The notes under the pieces were generated by a model. It worked only from the letters and a program-made list of their open reading frames with translations. It searched no databases and was not told the origin of the DNA. From Cordia subcordata (lineage: Eukaryota > Streptophyta > Magnoliopsida > Boraginales > Cordiaceae), in contig JAPTOF010000016.1 in assembly GCA_028554755.1 (NCBI GenBank), forward strand, positions 7,663,001-7,727,000: DNA of 64,000 nt, written 5' to 3'. Both the position numbers and the translations under genes were made by a program. This document shows positions 35,979-47,632 of this stretch, piece by piece. Position 1 is the first letter of the stretch. Each line of letters starts with the position of its first letter.

Positions 35979-37210
35979 GTAGAAAGCAAAAAAGGGGGGA
36001 AGGGGAAGCACCAGCCGCACAGAGAGGAGAAAATCTCAGCTTCTTTCTCAGGCCAAGAAAAAAAATCAAAAAAAATCAAAAAATTCTAAAAAAATATCTT
36101 TTGTTTTCTTTTTATTTTCTTTACTTTTATCTTTATTTGGAGTTAACTTGGGGCTATTTTCTGCAGGATTTTTGGGATTAATTTGGAGCAACTATTGAAA
36201 AAAAATCTTGGAGAAGAAGACGGATTTGTGCAAAATTGAAATAGGAAGAGGTTCTAAGCTTGAGATTTAATTCCTTGGACATGGAATTAATTTTTTTTTA
36301 GATTAAATTTCAATTTTATACTCTCTTTTAACATGTTGAGCTAAATTTACTTTAGGGTTGATTACTATATTTATTATGAGTTAAAGATTGTAAGACTTGT
36401 TTTGGGATATTTTGATGGTTTGAATACATGTTTTATTTTTATTTTAATTGTTTAATGGTGATTGTTGGGCATGTCTATGTGTTTAATTAATTTCCTTAAT
36501 GAGGAAACATGTATTACTATGTTCTTAATTTTTTGTATCTACTTATACGGTGTTGACTGATTGTGCTTGATTTTATAATTAGGTTTAATGTGTGGTCTTT
36601 AGGATGAAATAAAACTAATAGGTCACCCATTACACTTAGTTGAAATTAGGTGAATTAGGCCTTAGCTTGAAACACAGTTAACGGTTTAAATTCTAGGTTA
36701 GTGTATTAATCACGCCAATCTAGAAGTCTTAATCACTTAGCCCTAAAACCCTAATTAATAAAGACAAGGCTATACTCTAAGTAGAATTCGCTTAGGGATA
36801 GAATTGCACCGAGAATTAGGGATAATACGGTTACTGAGTTTGGACCTCTAAAAGAAGCTATTAAAGCCATCAAAATACTCAAAGCAAGAATAAAATCTCA
36901 ATCCCATAATGGAGTAGTAATCGCCCTAATCTATCTCTATTGATTTAATCACTCCATCTAGTTGGTTGTCTTTTTATTGCACATATTAGTTTGGGTAGTT
37001 TAATTCTATCTTTAATTCAGAGTTCCCTTCAATTCAAAAATTCAAAAAAAAATTTCAAAAAAAAAAAATCGGTTCTACTCGTAGTTAATCTAGGACACAT
37101 AGGATTTAAAAACCATAGTTAAATGCCTCCCTGAGGAGACGATACCCGCACTCTTGCACACACTATACTACTTTCGATCCGTGCACTTGCGGGTTTTTAA
37201 AATAACATCA
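35347..37210 (+). mobile_element. 5' LTR of an Athila-like Ty3/Gypsy element
   Basis: Starts TGATGTGGGTGC (35347) and ends ACATCA (37205-37210), perfect 6-base inverted termini with TG...CA; 1864 bases. It is followed after 8 bases by the primer binding site. A (TA)n tract lies at about 35932-35974. No second copy of this LTR is in the window. Confidence 0.7.
35932..35974. repeat. (TA)n microsatellite within the Gypsy LTR
   Basis: About 21 TA units. Confidence 0.9.
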
Positions 37211-37217
37211 AGTTTTT

Positions 37218-37235
37218 TGGCGCCGTTGCCGGGGA
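37218..37235 (+). promoter_or_regulatory. Primer binding site, tRNA-Asp type
   Basis: TGGCGCCGTTGCCGGGGA is the exact complement of the 3' end of plant tRNA-Asp (GUC) including CCA, as I know it. It is the usual primer site of Athila/Tat-type Gypsy elements and places the gag start downstream. Confidence 0.85.
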
Positions 37236-37517
37236 GGCACGGTTGGTTTCTTTGATTTATGTGTTCTAGTTGGTTACGTGCTTTGGTATTTCTGTTATTA
37301 TTTTAGTATTAGTCTAATTTTTTTTTATTAAATTTATTTTAGTGATAATTTGTTTTTTTTTTGTTTTTGCATTGCGTTTGTTTGATTTAGCGTTTCTATT
37401 TAGTGTTATTTTCTTTTATAGTTTTTAGGGACTTATGATTTCTGTGCTGTAGATTTAGGTCAAAATTGCAGTTTCGGGGGTTGAAGAGTTGGAAGGAGAT
37501 TTTGTTTCTTTTTGTGC

Positions 37518-39790
37518 ATGTTTGGTAGACGCTCACGTAGACCCGACTTAGTTCCTCTTAATCCTGAACCACAGAGAACTCACTGTCATCTTAGGAACTT
37601 AGAACGTAATCTAGGTGAAATGGCAGAAAATAGGAATGATCTCCTTCCTCTTGTTCCCCATAATGGGAATGATAATCCTCCTCCCCTTCCTCCTCCTGCT
37701 GTTCCCCTTCATGAGAACGTTGACCTTCCTAGGCTCCCAAATCCACGCCAAGTAGTCGATGACATGACCTTTAGGCAATACTTCCTTTCTCATGCTTTTG
37801 AGCCGAATATGGCCATCCATCCACCGGGTTTGGGGGAGTCAAGTTTTGAGATTAAGCATGGGATATTAGCTATGCTTCCGTCTTTCTATAGTCGGAGTAA
37901 TGAGAGTCCCCTAGCTCATGTTATTGATTTTGTGGAGATTTGTTCTACTTTTAATTTTCCAAATGTATCTCAGGAGAATATTAGGCTCAGACTTTTCCCT
38001 TTCTCCCTCAAGGATAAAGCCAAACAATGGTTGCAGTCCTTGCCCGATGGAGCCATTACATCTTGGGACGAGCTCCAGTCCCGCTTTTATCAGAGGTTTT
38101 ACCCCATGGCTAAGACCGCTGACCTTCGAGCTTCAATTATGACCTTCTCTCAACACGAGTTTGAATCTTCCATAAGACGTGGGAGAGGTATAATGATTTA
38201 TTGCGTCAGTGTTCACATCATGGGTACGGTGCCCACGATCTTCTGCATTATTTCTTTAGAGGTCTTACTGAGTCTCAGCGTATGATAGTGAATCCCATAC
38301 CGGGCGGGGGATTCTATAATCTGAGACCTAGTGATGCTTGGGGGATTTTAGAGCGTGTTGCTGAGGATTCTTTTCAAAATATGGCGTTGGATAGGTCGAG
38401 TAAGAGTAATCCTAGGAGAGGAGTTAATGAAGTAGGCACATCCCATGATCTTCCTGCTAAGGTAAAAGCATTGACCCATAAGCTTGACCAGTTGATTTCT
38501 TTAGGTCTAGCACTTACACCTGGCCATAGGGCTAATCCACTGGTATCGTCATCTTCTCCTTCTGTTGTTGAGGTGTGTGCCTTATGTTCTGAGTCGTCCC
38601 ATGAGACCATAGCTTGCCCATTAGCACCACAGTTTCTAGAATTCATTCAGGAGCAAGTCCATGCTGCACAGGGGTACTCACGAGAGTATAACCCTTACTC
38701 AAACACATAATCCAGGATGGAGGGATAACCCTAAATTTTCTTGGCATAATAATCACTTTGAGTCTCCCCAGCCCCAGGTACCATTCCAGCAGCGACCTTA
38801 TCCCGCTCAGTGAAATCTACCAGGTTTTTATCATGTAAATCCATCTAAACTTCCTAGTGCCTCACAAGACTAGCGTCCATCTATTCCCGCTCTTCCCACT
38901 CAGTCTATACCTTCACTTCCTGCACCATCCTCTAGCTAGCCTAGTAGTGACGATAAGTTTGATCTTCTACTACAGATGTTTCAATCACAACAGCAGCACA
39001 TGGCTAAGATGGATGCCCAGTTAGGTCAGTTAACTAATCAGTTGAGTGCTAGAGAGCCAGGCAAGTTGCCTGCCCAGCCTGAGGTAAACCCTAGAGGTCA
39101 ATCTAGTTCTTCTTCTAGTCCCTCTTATACCACTCATGCACAGGCGAAAGCAGTTATTACACTTAGGAGTGGTAAAGTCATTGACAATTAGGTAAGAGAG
39201 AAGGAAAATTCAGTGGAGTCTGCACTTAGTGTCCCTATAGAGCCTAGTGAGGTTAGAGACCATGAGAGAGAGTAAGCCACTAGAGAAAGAGATGATAGTA
39301 GTACCTTTCCACATAAGGAGGGGAAGCAGTCCGTAGAATCTAGTGGTATCGTCCCTAGAGCACCTTTCCAGCCGCACTAGAGAAGCCCAAATCTATTGAA
39401 GACACTAGGATGAATAAGATCTTAGAGCACTTGAAAGACCTTAAGGTGAACCTTCCTCTAGTTGACGCTATTGTGTCTATTCCTGCTTACGCGAAATTCT
39501 TCAAAGATCTATGCACACAAAAACAAAACAATTCCCCCATGCCGAAAACAGTGAAGCTCACTGAAAAGGTGAGTAGCATTTGCACTTCGGGCATCCCACC
39601 CAAGTTGAAAGATCCAAGGGCTTTCACTATTTCGTGTTGCAGTAGAAAAAACCCAATTGATCATGCTCTTTTAGATTTAGGGTCTAGCGTAAATCTGATT
39701 CCCTACTCAGTCTACCAGCGTCTAGGTTTAGGGGAGTTATCTCCCACGTACGTTACTTTGCAGTTAGCTGATAGATCCGAGCGGAGACAT
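37518..39790 (+). pseudogene. Gypsy gag-protease, frameshifted and truncated
   Basis: The ATG at 37518 opens MFGRRSRRPDLVPLNPEP. The retrotransposon gag core is at about 37760-38400 (HGILAMLPSFYSRS, LRLFPFSLKDKAKQWLQSLP, RFYQRFYP). A one-base deletion near 38168-38170 shifts the frame, and the reading continues at 38201-38706 with HHGYGAHDLLHYFFRGL, NPIPGGGFYNL and a CCHC knuckle CALCSESSHETIAC. A further small deletion makes a stop at 38708-38710. Later pieces are at 38976-39191 (MDAQLGQLTNQLS, AVITLRSGK) and 39410-39780, where the aspartic-protease-like HALLDLGSSVNLIPYS ends in LQLADRS. RT, RNase H and integrase are absent. Typical of the Athila/Tat branch; not functional. Confidence 0.85.
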
Positions 39791-39940
39791 ATAGTTTACT
39801 ACTCAACAAGTAAATCCGATAACATTCACTAGGAAAGGTTCAAAGCCAAAAGTTACATATCCTAAGGCAATGTGTCTCTTTGGACTCTCTCTTGCTTCTA
39901 CATGTATTGTGATCAACAAATTTTCATTCATGTAGGGGAA
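39785..39940 (+). mobile_element. Residual 3' internal end of the Copia element with polypurine tract
   Basis: After the Gypsy protease similarity stops (about 39780), about 150 bases remain before the 3' LTR. They end in TGTAGGGGAA directly before TGTTGAATTT (39941), a typical Copia polypurine tract and LTR start. The intervening sequence should be the end of Copia RNase H but is too decayed to read. Confidence 0.5.
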
Positions 39941-41015
39941 TGTTGAATTTTAGTTTTTGACATACAAGTCAAAGCTACATTTGACTCATTTGTTGGGTCG
40001 GGTCCCACTCGTCAAACGAGTCGGTCCTTGGTACTGTTATGATCCTCATCCCGTATAGATGAATGTGGTATATTTATATATCAAAAATGAATTTAAGGTG
40101 AATGAGCAATTAGCAATCAAAATTAGGTGAAAATTCATTTTGGTTGCTTGTGTTTAGGTTTGTCTTGGATGCAGTCCTACATAGAAACTTTATAAGCCTT
40201 TTGCTCTATTTATATTTGGAATCCTTTTTGGGGTATGCCAAGAAGGCTTATGGAAAGAGCTATACATAGTGGGCATAACACTAAGAAATTACCACACACG
40301 CACGCGTACGCACGACACAGCCAGTTGAGCTAGGTTTGATGACGCAGCGTGAGTGTGGGTATGGCTCACGTTTTCACTTTGGGTTAATCTTTTTAAGCAA
40401 ATTCTCAGTCATCATTACCGAATTTCGAAAGGACATAACATAAATCATCTAAGCTTAGGGTTAAAGCTCTTTAGAACATGTTTTGCACGTTTTGATTGTT
40501 GGAGAGTAGTTTTGCTTATTTTTAGCCTGTTTTTTACTGTTGCAGGAACAGTTTCAATGCCCCATTGAATGAGATATTATCTGATCACTCTTTTTTACCA
40601 TTTATAAATAATAGATTTCTGTAGGCATTTTATATACATAGATTGTCGCACAAACCTTCCAAGCATACTATAAACCTCTTAGCTTTCTGTCGACATATAT
40701 TCTAAGCATACACAGAGAGAGTTCTACACTTCTTGGTCGCTAGCTCTTGAATTGGCATGCTATCAAATACAAGAGATAAAGTTATTGTATTATGGGAAGG
40801 ATACGCCATAGCCTTTAGGATTGAGTGAAGGGGTGTAAATCCCTTAAGGAGATCGATATGTTCAAGCCTCGACTTCTAATTTTTGCTTTCTTCTTTATTT
40901 TATTTTTTGCTTTCCAGTTTTATTATTTTTTATTTTCTCACAATCTGGTTTGTTTCTGTTATAAAAAAAATTAGTTTATATTTAGTTTCTGCTTATTTTG
41001 TTGTTTTGTCTAACA
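39941..41015 (+). mobile_element. 3' LTR of the Copia retrotransposon
   Basis: Starts TGTTGAATTTTAG, ends TTTTGTCTAACA and is followed by TCAAC (41016-41020), the target duplication. Collinear with 30263-31511 but lacking the 193-bp duplication. Confidence 0.85.
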
Positions 41016-41020
41016 TCAAC

Positions 41021-42189
41021 AGCAAAAGGTAAGGTGATGACAGTAGCTAGGAAGAACCTGTAGTATGGCTGTTATTATCAAAGTATCTACTATTATTAAG
41101 TGGCTCATGGTGCTCGTTTTTATGGTGAGCAAATTAGGCTGTGGTAGAAGAGGTGCGACTACTTAGTTTGCTATGAGGGTGTTAATAGATTAGGTGAAGG
41201 TGATTTGTCATAAGAGTAACAAATGCTTAAGTACCCTCGGCAATGGCGGATGTTGGGATGGAAAAGGGCAAGTAGGGGTAATGGCCCCCTAGCCCCCAAA
41301 AAATGATTAAGCAATTTTTTTGTGTGTGTATTTGTTTAACAAAAAAAAAAAAGTTGTATTTGCATTTTGGCCCCTCTAGCGCAAAAAAAATTAATAGTGA
41401 GTATATTTTTTCCTTATTTATTCTTTTCATTTAAAAGACTGTTACAGTTAATTAGCAATTTAATCTTAAATTTGTTGGTTACTTAGTTCATTCTTAATGA
41501 TTCCCAATAATAATGTCATCAACTCTTTGCAGAAGATATAGTTAGTGATATTTATTAAGTTTTGGCATCTTTATTAATTCTACTTTTTGGTAATAATATA
41601 TTTTATAAAAAAAAGAGAGGTAGTTGACTACTTAATTGATCTTTTTAATGATTTTCATGCCATAGAAGAGAAGATAACAAAGAAGATGTATAGGTATGCT
41701 TTTTGGATTAATAAATGAGAAATTGTTATTTTTATATATATTGAAATTTGTTTGGAGAATTAGAAATATTTTTTTGTTTGTTTAGTGCATTTGCATATTT
41801 TATAATGCAATGACATTATAAACTAGACGAAAACCATAAGAATAATGAAGTTTTTTTTCCCTTAAAATCTTATACATGTCGTAGGACTGGTTGTATGTGT
41901 AGCTTGCAAAATTTTCTCCAACTCCTATGTCTATCAGATTTTGAAAGAAAGAAATAGGCGTGTTTTTGGTAAGGGTGTTGCCTCGCAAGAATATATATTA
42001 TTTTTGACGTGAATACAAGGCTGTATATATGTAAGAAGTGTTAGATTTTATTTTTTGAACATATTTGTATGCACTGGAATATAAAGGGTAGAAGCATAGC
42101 TAGATGATTGGTTGTTGATGTTGTTCATATTGGATGCTTTCTTTTGTTTTCCTAGTAGTAAGGTTTTTTTTTTTTTTGAAAAAAAAAAT
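41021..42189. other. Intergenic, right flank of the Copia insertion; retroelement debris
   Basis: No gene. At 41240-41390 is a GGCGGATGTTGG...GGGGTAATGGCCCCCTAGC relic resembling 50065-50131 (GGGGTCATTGCCCCTAGC). The rest is AT-rich. Confidence 0.35.
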
Positions 42190-42578
42190 ATTTCAAGAAG
42201 GCTGAACTAGAAATGTCAAGTAGTCACGATGCATAGGTGAGTTTCTCACATTTTATTTTTCTCTACTTGAAATAGCAGATCCTTCGGCACAACTAGTAAA
42301 ACATGGACACTTAATGGGTGGCTATGGCTGTAGTTAGCCAACCAGTCTACACATAAATTGGCTTCTCAGGATATACAATCCAATCTACACTAGGTCGATC
42401 TCTGAGAAGCTAGTGACAATCACCAACAAGAGATCTAAACTAATTGAAAGGTTGAGATATCCCTTTAATCCAAGAGTAAATAACTATTGAATCCATTTCA
42501 ATTTCCAAATTCGCAATTTGCTTGCCACATGCAATCTTGAGCCCTTCTTGTAAAGCCATCAGTTTTGCTCTATTTTTT
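42190..42578 (-). pseudogene. LINE-derived RNase H-like (RVT_3) remnant
   Basis: The minus strand from about 42572 reads RAKLMALQEGLKIACGK, then IANLEIEMDSIVIYSWI and, after stops, a LVGDCH piece, PSVDWIVYPEK, and a TGWLTTAIATH block that corresponds to the usual D-W-L-A-N-Y segment. This is the RNase H domain at the end of plant LINE ORF2. Broken by stops and shifts. Confidence 0.65.
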
Positions 42579-42599
42579 TTTTTTTTCTGGTATCAATAA

Positions 42600-42830
42600 A
42601 TTCTAATTAATCCAAAGGAAAAAAAATGCATGTCATAGGGGTTTAACATGCTTACATGCTTTGAATATTGTCTTTCTGTGGAAAAGAATCTAGCATTTGT
42701 TTGTTCATCCATATTATATTAGAGGGAAGAATTATTAGGAATTAAAAATTCATTGTGAAGCATCATGGGAGTGGAAAAAGCTTCTTAAAGTGAGGGCAGA
42801 ACCTAAAAACTAGATGCAAAACTAGGGATT
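42600..42830 (+). pseudogene. LINE ORF2 fragment, left part, before the LTR array
   Basis: Plus-strand frames give YIRGKNY and then ASWEWKKLLKVRAEP at about 42761-42805, the conserved block after the LINE reverse transcriptase. The fragment stops at the LTR array at 42831. Confidence 0.55.
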
Positions 42831-45428
42831 TGTTGGAAGGATCGTGTACATAAATACAAAGGACACAAAGGCAATAAACACATATAACACAGCGGAAGTA
42901 ATATAACACAGAAACATACAAGATTTTAACGTGGTTCGATTAAGACCTACATCCACAAAGTAATTCTTAATTACTCAAGAGAAATAATATCTCTATGACC
43001 AAACATGATACACCCACCTTTTGGTCCGTGACAACTAAACCCATGATAGAAAGTCCTATTTATAGAATACATAAGCTAGTCCTATTTAGATTAGAAATCC
43101 TATAATTTGAAATACTTTTATTCTTATCGACTTCTTATTTTCTCCAATATTCAATTGGACTTGGAATTCTAGTCATACTCTAACAAATTCCTCTTTTGAC
43201 GAGAAATTCCATACATTGAACCCTTGATCAACATATTCAAAATTCAATACTTCAACAAGTAGATGAAATTTGGGAATTTTGTCTTCAAATTGGATTTGTC
43301 ACATCTAAAAATCCTTTTTAAAGCACAAAACAATATTAGGCTAGATCCAATTCTCTAATGTACTCAGGCTTATCAATTCCACCAGTTGCACATCACACTT
43401 GATCAAGAACCATTAGATTACAACTCTAGGAGCATCTAACAGTTTAGAGCACACAATCAAACCATATGCATCTGGTTGTCTTCTTATTGCTTTGTTGTCA
43501 ACCTGTCTTTGATGAATCTTTTTCTAACGTTAAGCTTTGGCTTCTCTGATGATGTATTCATCTTCTTTGATATGTTGTTGCTTTGTTTCCTCGAGGTGCC
43601 AATGATGATCTTGTTTGCCAATAATACATTTACACGGCATCAACTGCATTATTTCTGTCATATGTGTTCTTAAACCTACCACACTATTCTTGGGATAGGT
43701 ATTCTTGAACCTACTCTGACTATTGCTATAGTTTTGGCTTCTCCTTTGGTGTTGTCATCTTCTGATGAATCACGTAGGCATATCAGTTAACTCAGCTCAG
43801 GTGCATTAGTCATTATGCACCCTACTGTACTCCTTAACTATTTTGTGTAATTACTCCGATGTAGCAATCAATGCTAAACGCATCACAGCAGCAACTTCTG
43901 ACGACACCTTCAATTGGCATATCTATGTGTAGTCCCAGGCTCTTGTACCACATTGTTGGAAGGATTGTGCACATAGATACATAAAACACAAAGGCAATAA
44001 GCACATATAACACAACGGAAGTAACATAACACAAAAACATACAATATTTTAACGTGGTTCGATTAAGGCCTCCATCCATAGCGTAATTTCTATTACTCAA
44101 AAGAAATAATTTCTCTATGACCAAACATGGTACACCCACTTTTTGATGCATGACAACTAAACTCATAATAGAAAATCCTACTTGTAGAATACATATGCTA
44201 AACCTATTTGGATTAGAAATCCTATAATTGGAAGTAATTTTATTCTTATTGACTTTATATTCTCTCTAATATTTAATTGGACATGGAATTCGAGTCATAC
44301 TCTAACAAATTCCTCCCTTGATGAGAAATTCCAAGCATTGAACCTTTGATCAACATCTTCAAAATTTAATACTTCAACAGGTAGATGGAATTTGGCAATT
44401 TTGTCATCAAATTGGATTTGTCACATATAAAAATCCTCTCTTAAGCACAAAAAATACTGGGCCAGATCTAACTCTCCAATGTACTCAAGCTCATCAATTC
44501 CACCAGTTGCGTATCACACTTGATCATAAATCATTAGATTACAATTGCAAGAACATCTAACAGTTTAAAGTGCATGATCAAACCATATGCATCTGGTTGT
44601 CTTCTTACTAATTCGTTGTCAACCTATCTTTGATGAATCTTTTTGCAACGTTAAGCTTTGGCTTATCTAATGATGTATTTATCTTCTTTAATTTGTTATT
44701 GCTTTGTACTATAGGTGCCAATGACAATCTTGTTTGCCAATAACTCCTTTACACAACATTAACCACACTCTTTCTATTATAGGTGTTCTTAAACCTACCA
44801 CACTATTCTTGGCATAGGTATTCTTGAACCTACTTTGTCTATTGCCATAGTTTTGGCTTCTCCTTTGGTGTCGTCATCTTCTGATAAATCACGCAGACAT
44901 ATCAGATAACTCAGCTCAGGTGCATTAGTCATTTTGCACCCTATTATACTCCTCAACTATTTTGTTTAGTTATTCTGACACGGCAATCATTGCTAAATGC
45001 ATTGTGGCAGCAACTTTCTAATGATACCTTCAATTTCTATATCTATGTGTAGTCCCAGGCTCTGATACCACATTGTTGGAAAGATCATACATATAGATAT
45101 ATAGGATACAAAGGCAATAAACACATATAACATATCAGAAGTAACATAACATAGAAGCACACAAAATTTTAATGTGGTTCGGCTAAGGCCTACATCCACG
45201 GAATAATTATTTATTACTCAAAAGAAATAATTTCCCTATGACCAAACATGATACACCCATCTTTTGGCACGTGACAACTAAACTCATGATAGAAAGTCCT
45301 ATTTATAGAATACATATGCTAATCCTATTTGGATTAGGAATGTTATAATTGCTAGTACTTTTATTCTTATTGACTTCCTATTTTCTCCAATATTCAATTG
45401 GACTTAGAATTTGAGTTATATTCTAACA
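42831..45428 (-). mobile_element. TRIM-like LTR retrotransposon, tandem array LTR-int-LTR-int-LTR
   Basis: Three LTRs of about 355 bases at 42831-43185, 43954-44307 and 45074-45428. On the minus strand each starts TGTTAGA (or TGTTAGAATATAAC) and ends in a TCCAACA-like sequence. They separate two related internal regions (43186-43953 and 44308-45073, about 767 bases each). Minus-strand order is LTR, PBS, internal, purine tract, LTR. The PBS is TGGTATCAGAGC (complement of 45059-45070), the initiator-Met tRNA site; the other copy is mutated (43939-43950). Purine tracts are AAGGGAGGAATT and AAAAGAGGAATT. No gag or pol frame is present. Flanks are GGATT (42826-42830) and GGGTT (45429-45433), a probable target duplication with one change. 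Confidence 0.85.
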
Positions 45429-45433
45429 GGGTT

Positions 45434-46140
45434 AATAACATTGTGTGGACTATAAATAACTCAAGAGTCTTCTCTATCTTGTCTGCATGGGAAAAGGTTA
45501 GAAAACAAAATGACATTGTGGGCTGGCATTAAACTGTTTGGAGCAATGTGTAGATTAGGAAGCATTATTATCTGCTTTGGTTAGCATGCTTGGATCGGGA
45601 AAAGGAGACTTACTTCGTAGGGTGTTTTAGAAGAATATATATGTGAACTTTGTTATTGGGCTTCTTAAGATCAACAACTCATTTTTTTCTAATGTGGTAT
45701 AGCAAAGAATCTATGGAAGATATTCTTCTGGTTGAGTTGCTTGAATGACTTGGATTTGTCTTTGGATACTATTCATTGCTGGGGGAATAAATTTAGGGAG
45801 AGGGTGAGGGGATAAGGGATAGAATTGGAAAGATAAAAGCCTTCAAGTTGCTATCTTCAAGTTGTTTTTTGGAGCTATCATTACAAGACTATGGTACAAG
45901 AGGAATAGAAGGATTCACAAGAATGAATATTTAATGAATGAGCTTCTTTTCGGACATATTCTTAAATTAGTTAGAACAAAGACTAGTAGTGTGGGAAATT
46001 TACTTCGTAAACGAATCAACTTAATCATTACGAATAGGTAGCAATACTTAGATGATTTACTTTTTTTGAGTTTCTAGAGTTTGCCTTTTGTACATAGTTT
46101 TGTTGAGCATTAATGAAAAATTTGCCTCTTTCCTAGCAAC
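45434..46140 (+). pseudogene. LINE ORF2 3' fragment, after the LTR array
   Basis: Plus-strand frames read VNNIVWTINNSRVFSILSAW, then VRKQNDIVGWH and, at about 45850-46038, FKLFFGAIITRLWYKRNRRI followed by HKNEYLMNELLF, ending in a stop at 46039-46041. This is the zf-RVT-type C-terminal region of plant LINEs, with several stops before it. The sequence to 46140 looks like the LINE 3' UTR. Confidence 0.65.
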
Positions 46141-46218
46141 ACTTCATGCCATTTTTTGAAATCCAATTTTCAATATTACATTCATGGGATTGGAGGAAAC
46201 TCAACTGGTTGTGACTAC

Positions 46219-46550
46219 CACTATTAGAAAAATGGCATTTAGTGACCGTTTTATTTAGTGACTGCAAATCCATCAATAATGTAGAGCCAAATGGTCACTA
46301 AATTCTAAATTTAAAAAAAGATTAAAAAATTGTGATAGCCGAAGTATCGGTCACTAAATTACATTTGTAACTATTTTTGTGATCAACATTTAAATCGGTC
46401 GCAAAATTTGTGACAGATATTTAAATCAGTTGCAAAATTTAGTGATCAATGAAATTTTTGGTCACAAAATTTGTGACCGCAATAAATACGGTTACTAATT
46501 TTAGTAATTGCAAAACTTTGGTCACTAAATTTTGTCAATGCCATACTAGC
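46219..46550. mobile_element. Short CACTA (En/Spm)-type fragment
   Basis: The left end is CACTATTAGAAAAATGGCAT, close to the CACTACAAGAAAA-type terminus of plant CACTA elements. The right end, reverse-complemented, gives GCTAGTATGGCATT. Between them are many subterminal-repeat-like copies of TTTAGTGACC, TTTGTGACC and GGTCACTAAA in both orientations. About 330 bases, no coding, so a deleted non-autonomous copy. Confidence 0.55.
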
Positions 46551-47632
46551 AAAGAAGAGAGTGAATAATTCTGATAGGTAAAAATTCTATTCTAAAATAT
46601 TAGTTAATTCTTAAAGACATATACTTATCTTTTGTTGCATAAACCATTTTTTTAAAGTAAGCTAGCATTTCATTGAATCAAAAGTAAAAAATATGTACAA
46701 AGGGTAAGCTCTCATTAATATTTGATCGAAAGCATAAAGTTACTATTATATAAAAAGGGCAATGCTCAAGTTTTATTCTTTGTACAAATGACATCATTTG
46801 TACTTCTTTTTTTTTTTTTTGTTCTCTTCAACTCAAAATGACATCGTTCTATGTTCTTTTAAGCATGCAAACTGCTTCTTAATACTTTTGACACGTATTC
46901 CCAGGTGTCTACTTCTTCAAACAATATTTATGCAGATCATATATGTATATGTAAGTGTAAAACATGTGGTGTTTTCAGGGGTGTATTGATATCGAAAAAA
47001 GGTGTTTGAGGTAGATGAAAAGGCTTGAGAAGACTAGAGGACAAGAGTGCGAACAGAAAGCACTTTTAATGGTAAGTCTTTACATCCTTCTCTCTTTTTA
47101 AGTGTATAGTTTTTATTTTCTGGTAAGTGAAATGGAAGAATTTGTTGTAAAAACTAAGGTCATTCTAGCGAAAAAGGATTGTAAGTCTTCATTTTTGTTT
47201 ATTTATGGCTCACAATCTTTATCCTTATGACCAGATTATAAGAAGAACAATTGAAATTGTAAAGAGATAAATGGTTTTTCTGTTTATCTGTGGGAGATGT
47301 GTGTAGGTATATGTTGGGTGCAATTAGTGTGTCAAAATGCATGTGTATAAATGTGACTATGTTTGATGAAATTGCCTAAAGGATTTGGCAAACATATTTT
47401 CCTATAGTGAATATAGGTTCTAAACAATAGTTATTGAATTGGCTATAAGTGTTGTTAATTTAAACTTGGTTGTGTTGTTAATTTGAACTTTTGCTATGAC
47501 TATTTGAAAGGAGCTTCTTGCTTGTCATGATGATTCCATGGAAATAAACATAGTATCTACTAAGATTCTTTTACAGGAGTTATATTTTTGTGTCTGCATG
47601 CGGTTGAGTATGAGTGTGGATGTTTGTATTGT
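46551..47632. other. Intergenic, possibly 5' part of the cyclin relic
   Basis: A frame at about 46990-47078 reads MKRLEKTRGQECEQKALLM, followed by a GT; it might be the first exon of the cyclin relic, but I cannot confirm this. Otherwise non-coding. Confidence 0.25.

Noticed and set aside
43834..44166. 110-codon minus-strand frame in the TRIM-like array as a gag gene
   Set aside because: It spans the LTR-PBS boundary and is not conserved as an open frame in the other unit; no gag or pol motif.
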